Assembly (NCBI GenBank): GCA_030040595.1 | Contig: JASHTL010000100.1 | Location: 1-8,591 of the forward strand | Direction of reading: 5' to 3' | DNA: 8,591 nt | DNA from: Microcaldota archaeon | Lineage (GTDB): Archaea; Micrarchaeota; Micrarchaeia; Micrarchaeales; CABMGC01 | Shown here: positions 1-5,947 of the stretch, piece by piece | Layout: every line of letters starts with the position of its first letter | Numbering within the stretch: position 1 is the stretch's first letter | The notes under the pieces: model-generated | What the model was told of the DNA's origin: nothing | Seen by the model: only the letters and a program-made list of their open reading frames with translations | The model's database searches: none | Made by a program: the position numbers and the translations under genes

Positions 1-660
1 GCAGTGCTTTGCGGCGCGCACTCAGACGCGTGCATCAAGATGTACAACGCAAAGCCCCTGCATAATGAACTGTGCAAGGAATCCGGAATAAGGATACTCA
101 TGGGATTTATTGCAAGGAGCGCATCCCAGTTCAACTTTGGCATAGAGCCTATCCTGCCAGTATCGAACATGCACTACATGCGCGTATTTGTAACCCTGCA
201 CAGGGGTGCGTATGACGCTGCAGAGTCAATGAGCCAGCTCGGATATGTGGGTTCGTGCGGCTCCTGCCATGCATTCGTGACAAGCAATGGCATAGTTCCG
301 GATCTTAGGAGAGAGTGCGCCAACTGCGGGAACAAGATGGAATTCGGAGGACCGCTCTGGCTTGGAAAACTTTATGACAAGCACATTGTATCAAAGGCGC
401 TAAAGCATGCCCGCAGCGCAAGCAGTGCGAAGAAGGATCTTGAAAGGATCTACAACGAAATAGATGTGCCGTTCCTGTATTCCATACCGAAACTGACAAA
501 GGCCTTGGCAATCGGCTCCGTCTCTTCGTTGCGGGTCATAGAATCGCTTAGGAACAAAAGCCACCAGGCGTCGGTCACCCAGTTTGAGAAGGACGCTGTC
601 AAGACAGATGCCGGGATACGGGAAGTGACCAGGGCTGTAAAAGCAGCCTCTGCAAATTAG
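1..660 (+). CDS. trm1: tRNA (guanine(26)-N2)-dimethyltransferase, C-terminal part (5' cut by window)
   Basis: This is the C-terminal half of Trm1, which uses S-adenosylmethionine to mono- and dimethylate the N2 of G26 at the junction of the D and anticodon stems of tRNA. The frame is open from base 1 (GCA GTG CTT TGC), so the true start lies upstream and the GTG at base 4 is internal. The first residues, AVLCGAHSDAC followed by a Tyr-x-Ala-x-Pro-Leu stretch, match the family's conserved PLCGAH region at the end of the methyltransferase domain. Two CxxC pairs (codons at 256/265 and 316/325) are the four-cysteine zinc site expected in the C-terminal domain. The tail is Lys/Ala-rich and ends at TAG 658-660. 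Eight of the 14 Ile codons here are ATA. The tRNA-Ile at 6515-6617 has G at position 26 and is a possible substrate. The family call is confident. Confidence 0.9.
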   Translation, partial: AVLCGAHSDACIKMYNAKPLHNELCKESGIRILMGFIARSASQFNFGIEPILPVSNMHYMRVFVTLHRGAYDAAESMSQLGYVGSCGSCHAFVTSNGIVPDLRRECANCGNKMEFGGPLWLGKLYDKHIVSKALKHARSASSAKKDLERIYNEIDVPFLYSIPKLTKALAIGSVSSLRVIESLRNKSHQASVTQFEKDAVKTDAGIREVTRAVKAASAN

Positions 661-666
661 TAGTCA

Positions 667-680
667 ATACTTATAAACCA
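667..680 (+). promoter_or_regulatory. TATA-like promoter of the 705-2156 gene
   Basis: TTATAAA at 671-677 is a good archaeal TATA box. Its centre is about 31 bases before the ATG at 705, which puts the predicted transcription start a few bases before the ATG. The message would be leaderless or nearly so, and no Shine-Dalgarno sequence is seen. This supports the ATG at 705 as the start and separates this gene from trm1 in transcription. Confidence 0.55.
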
Positions 681-704
681 GGAAAGTGAAAGGGTTTTGT
701 TTAC

Positions 705-2156
705 ATGCTTAGGTCACTCTCACGCGACATGGCATCGCAGCTCAGGGATAGCGAAGGCACAGTCCAGAGGACGCAAAATAGATTTTCCTCGCTCGTCGCC
801 CAAATGAAGCCAGAGCTGGACGAGCTCTCAGTCCTTACAGGAAGAATTGACGAGGTTGTGCACTCCTTTAAGGCATCTGGCGCATCAGAGTCTTTCGCCA
901 GGAGCGTACTAACCCTAAAATACGGTGAAGAAGGACGTATTCCTGAATTGGAACTGCGCAGCCTATCAACTCTATTGGTCTCAAACCTATTCGGAGATAT
1001 GGAGAAGCAAGGATCCGTGTTAAGGGCCGCAACTGCCATCGAAAAGAGCTATATACCTACACTCCCAAGAGCGATACGGGAAGGTTACAATAATATTGTC
1101 CAAGAAAACGTCGCCTATGCGGACAACTTTTATGAAATGATGGATGAAATGAGGGCCGAGAGGTCACGTTTTTATGAGTCAAAACTCCTCCCGAAATTCA
1201 TGGAGTTTGTCTCTTCGCTTCAGAACCTTCCTGAATTCAGGAAATTCCTTGAAGATACGGAATTCGATGCGCAGAGACTTGAGCGCAGTGCCTTCCTTAA
1301 GCTTCTTGCGGAGGACGCCGGCCATCCAGGCAAGGGACACAAGGCTTTGTTTGCGAGGATGCGGGAGGAGATTCTTAAAAGGGCCACTGAAGAGATCGAT
1401 CCAAAGCTGCTTGAACAGACTGTAGAGCAGTTCAAGGAAAGGGCTTCCAAGAGAGACGGTAGAAATCATGCCCCGCAGCTCCAATGGCTCCCCGTCCTAT
1501 ATCCTGACGGGGCTATAGACTATGCCGACCTTGCCTTGAGGATACGGAAAAGCGGCGTTTTTCCAAACGAGCTTAAGGAGCAATACCAGAAACTGGTGGA
1601 ACATGCGATAACTGAGGAACTGACGCGTATCCGGGTTCTGCTCTCCCCGCATATGCCGGAGCAAGGACCACTAATAACTGTAGATATACGACCAACAGAA
1701 GACAGGAAGCGCCTCCCTGGGGGGAGAGTTACAATGCCCGGAAAACAAGTAGTTTTAGAAGTGAAAGACCCTGTTGATGTTACTCCAAAAACGTACGCTC
1801 TGTTATTGCCAAAACAGAATACGGCTGCTAACCAGGCCTCAATTGCGTCATTTGCCAAGGCAGTTGCGGACAAGTTTGCTCCGAATGACGAGAGAATGAT
1901 AACTGATGTTACGAATATGATAACAAGCCTTGTAGCTGACCCATATGGCAGGGGTTCTCATAAACTCAAACTCTTTACTGCCCAAGACGGCAGTTCTCTA
2001 TGGAGATACAGAATGGACCAGAGACCTGAGATCGAGAGGAAACATCCTAGTTCTGAAGCGCTAAGAGTCGTATTCTACTTTAGCAAGACCTCCCCTGATA
2101 CAGTGATTTTATCCGGCATACTTACTCATCATGAGTTTGACAAGAAATATACCTGA
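705..2156 (+). CDS. Large mostly helical protein of unknown function with a RelE/ParE-like C-terminal domain
   Basis: I do not recognise this 483-residue protein as a whole. Residues 1 to about 330 are rich in charged and Leu residues and look mostly helical, with coiled-coil-like stretches near 10-60 and 135-245. There is no signal peptide or membrane segment, so it is probably cytoplasmic. The last ~75 residues resemble the RelE/ParE toxin fold: a helix, then DPYGRGSHKLKLF (412-424), then LWRYR (432-436), a strand LRVVFYF (453-459) and a strand plus tail VILSGILTHHEFDKKY (467-482). This order, ending in a Tyr, is that of RelE-type ribonucleases. About 15 extra residues (437-452) separate the second and third strands, and two His sit where RelE often has Arg or His. 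No antitoxin gene is adjacent. The promoter predicts a leaderless start at this ATG. The RelE link is pattern recognition only; the CDS itself is solid. Confidence 0.85.
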   Translation: MLRSLSRDMASQLRDSEGTVQRTQNRFSSLVAQMKPELDELSVLTGRIDEVVHSFKASGASESFARSVLTLKYGEEGRIPELELRSLSTLLVSNLFGDMEKQGSVLRAATAIEKSYIPTLPRAIREGYNNIVQENVAYADNFYEMMDEMRAERSRFYESKLLPKFMEFVSSLQNLPEFRKFLEDTEFDAQRLERSAFLKLLAEDAGHPGKGHKALFARMREEILKRATEEIDPKLLEQTVEQFKERASKRDGRNHAPQLQWLPVLYPDGAIDYADLALRIRKSGVFPNELKEQYQKLVEHAITEELTRIRVLLSPHMPEQGPLITVDIRPTEDRKRLPGGRVTMPGKQVVLEVKDPVDVTPKTYALLLPKQNTAANQASIASFAKAVADKFAPNDERMITDVTNMITSLVADPYGRGSHKLKLFTAQDGSSLWRYRMDQRPEIERKHPSSEALRVVFYFSKTSPDTVILSGILTHHEFDKKYT

Positions 2157-2209
2157 CTCTTCCTGATATGCTCTCGGTATTAAGTAAAAGAGAGAAAGGT
2201 CAGGCAGAA

Positions 2210-2245
2210 CATTCATACATTGGGGATGTGGGTGGGATATGAATG
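2210..2245. repeat. 8-bp inverted repeat with G-rich loop
   Basis: CATTCATA at 2210-2217 is the exact reverse complement of TATGAATG at 2238-2245. The 20-base spacer is G-rich (GGGG, GGG, GGG). As RNA it would form an 8-bp stem-loop about 54 bases after the stop codon of the upstream gene. A weaker dyad, CCTGAC at 2152-2157 with GTCAGG at 2199-2204, lies just before it and overlaps that stop codon. No T-run follows either, so a classic intrinsic terminator is not supported. A 3'-end structure or a protein-binding site are both possible. Confidence 0.4.
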
Positions 2246-2293
2246 ATAAAAACAGATTGATGCGCTGCCCCCTCTGAATATGTATGGAGACAA

Positions 2294-2342
2294 CTTATAT
2301 ATAAGGCTTGGGAGCGTAAAGTTATTTCGTTATATATATAAG
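2294..2342. promoter_or_regulatory. Two TATA-like palindromes in the 2157-2457 intergenic region
   Basis: CTTATATATAAG at 2294-2305 is a perfect 12-bp palindrome. A second, near-palindromic TTATATATATAAG spans about 2330-2341. Either could act as a TATA box on either strand, but no coding sequence starts within reach on the plus strand: the frame opening at 2407 is antisense to carbamate kinase. They may drive an unannotated small RNA, or simply be A/T-rich 3' flank. The rest of the 300-base gap shows no tRNA and no convincing small ORF. Confidence 0.25.
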
Positions 2343-2380
2343 ATAGGAAAATATGCATATCTATTAATCAATATACCAAT

Positions 2381-2461
2381 ATACCCATCTATATCTCTTA
2401 AGCCACTTGGAATGTTACCCATACAATATCCTAATACTGACTGAGGACTATACCCATCTAT
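2381..2461. repeat. 12-bp direct repeat flanking the 3' end of carbamate kinase
   Basis: ATACCCATCTAT occurs at 2381-2392 and again at 2450-2461, 69 bases apart. The second copy covers the stop codon of the minus-strand carbamate kinase gene (2458-2460). Several near-copies of TACCCAT or TACCAAT lie between. The sequence is low-complexity and A/T-rich, so it may be a local duplication rather than a functional site. No mobile-element gene lies between the copies. Confidence 0.4.
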
Positions 2462-3321
2462 TTACCCACTATAACGCTTCCGGACCTGCCTTTGAGCACA
2501 TTTCGCGCGTCTTTAAGGCTGCCTATAACCGCCTGTTTGCCACTCGCGTTTATGAAGGAACAGCATGCCCTGACCTTTGGGAGCATGCTCCCCTCTTCAA
2601 ACTCCCCGTTCTTTACATGCTTCTCCATCTCCGATACGGTAACATTCGATATCCTCGACTGGCTGCGCTTCCCGAAATGCGCATATGCCGCATCAACTCC
2701 GGTGAGTATTACCAGGATGTCAGCACGCAGCATAGATGCGAGCAACGAGGAAGTGTAATCCTTGTCTATCACAGCGTCCATGTACTTTGTCTGCCTTCCT
2801 GTTGAAGAGACGGCTGCGCCTCCGCCTCCTCCTGCTATCACAACGTAGCCATCATCAAGAAGGTCAGAGATCTGGCCCAGTTCCATTATGCCCGAAGGCA
2901 TGGGCGAAGGCACCACGATCCTGTAGCCGCCTATTAGCTTCCTGACAGTGCGCCCTTTTCCCACTGCTGACGCAGCATCTGCGCTCTTGTAGAACTTGCC
3001 TATCGGTTTTGTGGGCTTCCTGAATTCGACGTCGTGCGGATCAACTTCCACCCTTGTCAATACTACTGCGGCCCTGCGTATTCTGCCGTGCCTCTCAAGG
3101 CTCTCCTGAACCTGCAGGCCGGTCTCAGCCTCTGTCTGGGCCGTGAGCACGGCAAGGTTTTTCTGCTCCTCGATTAGAAGCTCGCCGACCTGCGGACCGT
3201 TGCCGTGCGTGACCACCACCTCATTGCCCAGCCTGTGCAGCCTTCCGATCTCCACTGAGATCGCATCCAGCGTGCCCTCTCCGGTTATCGCGTTACCTCC
3301 AATGGCTATGACGTACCTTAT
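2458..3321 (-). CDS. arcC: Carbamate kinase with a non-canonical start codon
   Basis: Carbamate kinase reversibly converts carbamoyl phosphate and ADP to carbamate and ATP, typically the last, ATP-yielding step of arginine deiminase or carbamoyl-phosphate catabolism. Family motifs run in order: AIGGNA (residues 6-11), THGNGPQVG (38-46), RVEVDPHD, KPTKPIGKFY, a GGGGG stretch, AVIDKDY, LTGVD and GSMLPKV. HGNGPQVG and the KPTKPIG segment separate it from the related isopentenyl phosphate kinase. The first in-frame ATG/GTG/TTG start is GTG at 3255, but starting there deletes the nucleotide-binding IGGNA loop. The frame stays open to a TAA at 3358-3360 with no ATG, GTG or TTG. ATA at 3321-3319, preceded by a GAGGCG Shine-Dalgarno-like sequence, gives a family-like N-terminus (M)RYVIAIGGNA and 287 residues. 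ATT at 3336 and CTG at 3357 are alternatives. The product call is confident; the start is inferred. Confidence 0.9.
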   Translation of the reverse strand: MRYVIAIGGNAITGEGTLDAISVEIGRLHRLGNEVVVTHGNGPQVGELLIEEQKNLAVLTAQTEAETGLQVQESLERHGRIRRAAVVLTRVEVDPHDVEFRKPTKPIGKFYKSADAASAVGKGRTVRKLIGGYRIVVPSPMPSGIMELGQISDLLDDGYVVIAGGGGGAAVSSTGRQTKYMDAVIDKDYTSSLLASMLRADILVILTGVDAAYAHFGKRSQSRISNVTVSEMEKHVKNGEFEEGSMLPKVRACCSFINASGKQAVIGSLKDARNVLKGRSGSVIVGK

Positions 3322-3332
3322 AAAATCGCCTC
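3319..3332 (-). promoter_or_regulatory. Shine-Dalgarno-like GAGGCG before an ATA start (carbamate kinase)
   Basis: Read on the minus strand, GAGGCG (3332-3327) precedes ATA (3321-3319) by five bases. It resembles the archaeal GAGGTG consensus. Together with the family N-terminus it favours ATA as the start over ATT (3336), which lies upstream of this site, and over CTG (3357), which may precede the transcription start. Confidence 0.35.
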
Positions 3333-3365
3333 GAATGACGTCGGAATAGTGAACCAGTTATCTTT

Positions 3366-3419
3366 AAAGTATACTGAGACTGCTATTAATATATACCAGG
3401 ACAGCAGTAAATATACTTT
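3366..3419. promoter_or_regulatory. Nested dyad between divergent genes, with mirrored TATA-like arms
   Basis: Two inverted repeats are nested here. The outer arms are AAAGTATA (3366-3373) and TATACTTT (3412-3419); the inner arms are ACTGCT (3379-3384) and AGCAGT (3403-3408), around an 18-base A/T-rich centre. Each outer arm reads TATACTTT outward on its own strand. It is therefore a candidate TATA element for the carbamate kinase gene to the left (predicted start of transcription near 3344) and for the Cys4 protein gene to the right (near 3440). The central TTAATATATA could alternatively be the TATA for either side. The symmetry suggests coordinated divergent promoters or a dimeric regulator site. 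Confidence 0.45.
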
Positions 3420-3461
3420 GCTGGCAGACAGGGAGGACAGGACGGGTTTGTGGGGTTGGGT

Positions 3462-3818
3462 ATGACAAACAAACGCGGAGAAGTGGTAGAGGAGGGTGGG
3501 GCTGCAGTCCATGAGACTGCGCCGGGACAGGGCTACGAGGCTGACGAAGCTGAGCAGGCAGACCTTAGGTATCTTATCGAGAACAGCTGCATAGCGTGCG
3601 ATAAGATCCTGCCAAGGTACTCTGTGCGCATACTGCCGCCCTCATATGTCCAGGAGCGCGACGAGCACGTGAGGAGCGGATTCGTGAGAAGGCGCCTGAT
3701 GTGCGTTGAGTGCTACAACTCTATGAGAAAGATGCACAAGCTCAGGCTCAGAAGCCATCCGCTGGCCAAGCAGAATGCGGTGACCAAGGATCTGGTCATG
3801 CAGTTCCTGACCAGGTAG
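3462..3818 (+). CDS. Small Cys4 (zinc-ribbon-like) protein of unknown function
   Basis: I do not recognise this protein of 118 residues (122 if translation starts at GTG 3450). The first ~35 residues are acidic and probably disordered. A Cys-x2-Cys pair at 43/46 (CIACD) and a second at 81/84 (CVECY) are 34 residues apart and could bind one zinc. The segment between them and the C-terminal ~35 residues are strongly basic (RRR at 76-78, then KMHKLRLRSH), which fits nucleic-acid binding. The ATG at 3462 was preferred because the outer TATA-like arm predicts transcription from about 3440, leaving a short leader; neither start has a strong Shine-Dalgarno sequence. The gene is divergent from carbamate kinase, and its 3' end overlaps the metallopeptidase gene by 23 bases tail-to-tail. 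RNA or ribosome association is only a guess. Confidence 0.7.
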   Translation: MTNKRGEVVEEGGAAVHETAPGQGYEADEAEQADLRYLIENSCIACDKILPRYSVRILPPSYVQERDEHVRSGFVRRRLMCVECYNSMRKMHKLRLRSHPLAKQNAVTKDLVMQFLTR

Positions 3819-4608
3819 GAATACTTTCGCTACCGGCAAGAGCAGGCGCGGCGCTGCCGAGCATGTCGCCTTTTGAGCGGAGCCACCTGACTCTTGACCT
3901 GTAATCGGGCATTATGGCTGCAACGCGCGACCAGAAACGCCTGCTGTGGTTGTGGACCACGCTATGGCATAGCTCATGAACTATCACGTAATCGAGTATC
4001 TCCTGCGGCGCGAAGAGTAGGCGCACCGAGATGGAGATCCTCCTGCTCCTTGACGAATAGCTGCCCCACCTTGACCTTATGTCCTTCACGACTAAGCTGT
4101 CAACGTCAGCGCCAAGGTAGGCACTGTTCAGCTCGTCCATGCGCGATTTCACCATCGCCGCAAAATACCTGCAGAGGGTCTTAGTGACCAGCTTTGTGAC
4201 GGCCATGTCTAACGAATGCGCCGGAACGCCGGTCCTGACCCTCACCATTATCATATCATCGCGGACCCTTGCCGAAGATCTTGCCGATTCAGTACCCTCC
4301 ACAACAACATGGAACTCCCTGCCGAGTATTGCGAGGGCCTGGCCATGCCTGAACGAGAGCGTATACTTCTCAAAGCGCTCGGGGTGCCTCTCCATCATCC
4401 TTGCCATCCTGCCGCGAAGATTTAGGAAAAGCCGCTGCGCCTCCGATGCTCTTGCAAATCTAGGTATCCTTATGACTATCCTGTTGTCCTTGATGGAGGC
4501 GCTTGCAGTCCTTCCGTTGGTGAACACGGTGTCGACAGCATAGCTCCTGCCGTTGACCGTAACCGGGTCCAGGTCGAACTCGATCTCGCCTCCAAATGGT
4601 CGCCACAT
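3796..4608 (-). CDS. YgjP/DUF45-type zinc metallopeptidase-like protein
   Basis: This 270-residue protein carries the YgjP-like (DUF45, WLM/SprT-related) metallopeptidase domain in its C-terminal half. The signature reads DIRSRWGSYSSRSRRISIS, then a hydrophobic helix entering HELCH (211-215), then NHSRRFW (220-226). His211, His215 and His221 are the expected zinc ligands and Glu212 the catalytic base. The N-terminal ~120 residues form a β-rich region (FTNGRTASASIKDNRIVIRIPRF) typical of the family, which is usually 230-270 residues long. The substrate is unknown; family members are often annotated only as metal-dependent hydrolases. There is no signal peptide or membrane segment, so it is likely cytoplasmic. 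Translation starts at ATG 4608, three bases downstream of the predicted transcription start. The last 20-odd residues, after the conserved domain, are Ala/Ser-rich and overlap the convergent gene. Confidence 0.88.
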   Translation of the reverse strand: MWRPFGGEIEFDLDPVTVNGRSYAVDTVFTNGRTASASIKDNRIVIRIPRFARASEAQRLFLNLRGRMARMMERHPERFEKYTLSFRHGQALAILGREFHVVVEGTESARSSARVRDDMIMVRVRTGVPAHSLDMAVTKLVTKTLCRYFAAMVKSRMDELNSAYLGADVDSLVVKDIRSRWGSYSSRSRRISISVRLLFAPQEILDYVIVHELCHSVVHNHSRRFWSRVAAIMPDYRSRVRWLRSKGDMLGSAAPALAGSESIPTWSGTA

Positions 4609-4630
4609 AATTCATAAATTCCATTGCAAA

Positions 4631-4643
4631 GATAAATAAATAG
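4631..4643 (-). promoter_or_regulatory. TATA box of the metallopeptidase gene
   Basis: On the minus strand this reads CTATTTATTTATC, centred about 26 bases before position 4611. The ATG at 4608 would therefore lie almost at the 5' end of a leaderless message. ATG codons slightly upstream are in another frame. Confidence 0.5.
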
Positions 4644-4690
4644 CGCACAGTTAATTAGGACCGGATTATACAAACTACGCCTGCTGTAAA

Positions 4691-4700
4691 CATTTATCTA
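4691..4700 (+). promoter_or_regulatory. TATA box of the alcohol dehydrogenase gene
   Basis: CATTTATCTA is centred about 26 bases before position 4722, giving a leader of roughly eight bases ahead of the ATG at 4730. No Shine-Dalgarno sequence is visible. It is divergent from the metallopeptidase promoter; the two share the 121-base gap. Confidence 0.45.
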
Positions 4701-4729
4701 ATTGTGCCAAGCAAGATAATCCTGATAGC

Positions 4730-5818
4730 ATGGCCGCATCAAAGAAAAGCGAGACAGTGGGTATAAAGTCCGTAGGATATGCTGCCTATGATGCAAAAGG
4801 GGAATTGAAACCTATTGCGTTCAAGCGAAGGGAGCCGGGACCGCATGAAGTGGTAGTGGACATAAATTACTGCGGAATATGCCACAGTGACGTTCATCAT
4901 GTTCGTTCAGAGTGGCGTAACGAGATATATCCAATGGTTCCTGGCCATGAGATTGTCGGCAAAGTCTCGAAGATCGGATCATCAGTTGGAAAACTCAAGG
5001 TTGGCGACGTCGTGGGAGTGGGATGCATGGTCGATTCCTGTGGCGAGTGTGACGCGTGCAAGAGCGGATTCGAGTATGCCTGTTCAAATGGTGGCCCTGC
5101 ATGGACATACGGGTCAAGATACAGGCAGGACGGCGGCGTTACATTTGGCGGATACTCGAACAACATCGTTGCAAATGAGAAGTTCGCATTCAGAATAAGT
5201 CCAAAAGCAGATCCTGCCCGCACTGCCCCGTTGCTCTGCGCAGGAACAACTACATACACGCCACTCTCTTACTGGAAAGTCGGCAACGGGACAAAGGTTG
5301 GAATAGCGGGACTCGGAGGACTTGGCCACATAGCGGTTAAGATCGCAAAATCAATGGGCGCGGAAGTGACAGTCTTCACTACGTCGAACGAGAAGGCAAA
5401 GGATGCCATCAGGCTTGGAGCAACCGATGCCGTTGTGACCAGGGGAAATGCCACAGACAATCACGTTGGAAAACTGGATTTCATATTGGATACGATATCC
5501 GCAAAGCACGACATTGATTATTACCTGTCCATGCTAAGACTCGACGGGAAGATGGTAGTGGTCGGATTGCAGGATCAGCCGCTTTCCGTGCAACCGTTCT
5601 CGCTCGTCTCCAGGCACCGCGTTCTTGCGGGGTCAGGTCTCGACGGCACAAAGGGAACTCAGGAGATGTTGGATTTCTGCACGAAAAAAGGCATCGCTGC
5701 AGACATAGAACTGATACCAATACAGAAAGTCAACGATGCATACGAACGGGTCGTGAAGGGAGACGTGAAGTACAGGTTCGTGATAGATCTCTCGAGCCTG
5801 GGCAAACCTTCAGGATGA
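4730..5818 (+). CDS. Zinc-dependent alcohol dehydrogenase, cinnamyl-alcohol dehydrogenase type
   Basis: This cytoplasmic medium-chain dehydrogenase/reductase of 362 residues interconverts alcohols and aldehydes. The catalytic zinc ligands are Cys51 (in CGICHSD), His73 with Glu74 (PGHE) and Cys170 (LLCAG). The structural zinc site is the four cysteines 104, 107, 110 and 118. The Rossmann nucleotide-binding loop is GLGGLG at 194-199. The next strand ends VFTTSNEK with no acidic residue at its tip, which in the cinnamyl/YahK-type subfamily favours NADPH over NADH. Full length and all key residues are present, so it should be active; the physiological substrate cannot be read from sequence. It stands alone, with its own TATA box upstream and no clear terminator after TGA 5816-5818. 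Likely roles are aldehyde detoxification or fermentative redox balance. Confidence 0.93.
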   Translation: MAASKKSETVGIKSVGYAAYDAKGELKPIAFKRREPGPHEVVVDINYCGICHSDVHHVRSEWRNEIYPMVPGHEIVGKVSKIGSSVGKLKVGDVVGVGCMVDSCGECDACKSGFEYACSNGGPAWTYGSRYRQDGGVTFGGYSNNIVANEKFAFRISPKADPARTAPLLCAGTTTYTPLSYWKVGNGTKVGIAGLGGLGHIAVKIAKSMGAEVTVFTTSNEKAKDAIRLGATDAVVTRGNATDNHVGKLDFILDTISAKHDIDYYLSMLRLDGKMVVVGLQDQPLSVQPFSLVSRHRVLAGSGLDGTKGTQEMLDFCTKKGIAADIELIPIQKVNDAYERVVKGDVKYRFVIDLSSLGKPSG

Positions 5819-5854
5819 ACTTTGGCACAATATCCAGTCGAGAAGAGTCAACCT

Positions 5855-5923
5855 CTAATTTATAACGGGCTGAGATGGTCCTTGAAGGACAGGGCTGCCC
5901 CAAGACGAGGTTGCACCTTTTTT
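5855..5923 (+). other. Cluster of short inverted repeats ending in a T-run; possible small RNA or terminator
   Basis: The gap between the dehydrogenase and the next gene holds TTTATAAC (about 5859-5866, TATA-like), the odd palindrome GTCCTTGAAGGAC (5878-5890), GGGCTGCCC (5892-5900), and a hairpin AGGT-TGC-ACCT (5908-5918) running into six Ts (5918-5923). The last hairpin with its T-run looks like an intrinsic terminator, possibly ending the dehydrogenase message or a short transcript. A start predicted from the TATA-like box (about 5888) would fall inside the first palindrome, which weakens the small-RNA reading. The T-run also serves as part of the next gene's TATA box. Confidence 0.35.
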
Positions 5924-5946
5924 ATAGTTTAACACCAAGTCTTGGT
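5918..5946 (+). promoter_or_regulatory. Promoter and palindromic operator-like site of the 5948-6490 gene
   Basis: TTTTTTATAG (5918-5927) is a TATA-like box centred about 26 bases before the ATG at 5948, predicting a leaderless transcript. Between them lies the perfect odd palindrome ACCAAG-T-CTTGGT (5934-5946), ending one base before the ATG and covering the expected transcription start. A dimeric repressor bound there would block initiation. Confidence 0.45.
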
Positions 5947-5947
5947 T

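Noticed and set aside
2221..2236. G-quadruplex in the hairpin loop
   Set aside because: Only three G-tracts of three or more are present; four are needed.
2243..2277. C/D box guide RNA: ATGATAA (C-like), TTGATGC (C'-like) and CTGA (D)
   Set aside because: The C boxes have mismatches, there is no D' box, the spacing leaves no room for a first guide, and there is no terminal stem.
2407..2805. Plus-strand ORF of 132 residues
   Set aside because: It lies almost entirely antisense to carbamate kinase and shows no recognisable protein features.
2458..3255. Carbamate kinase starting at GTG 3255
   Set aside because: This start removes the conserved RYVIAIGGNA nucleotide-binding segment, which is encoded in frame just upstream.
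2458..3321. Isopentenyl phosphate kinase
   Set aside because: HGNGPQVG, KPTKPIGKFY and AVIDKDY are carbamate kinase motifs; the isopentenyl phosphate kinase signatures are absent.
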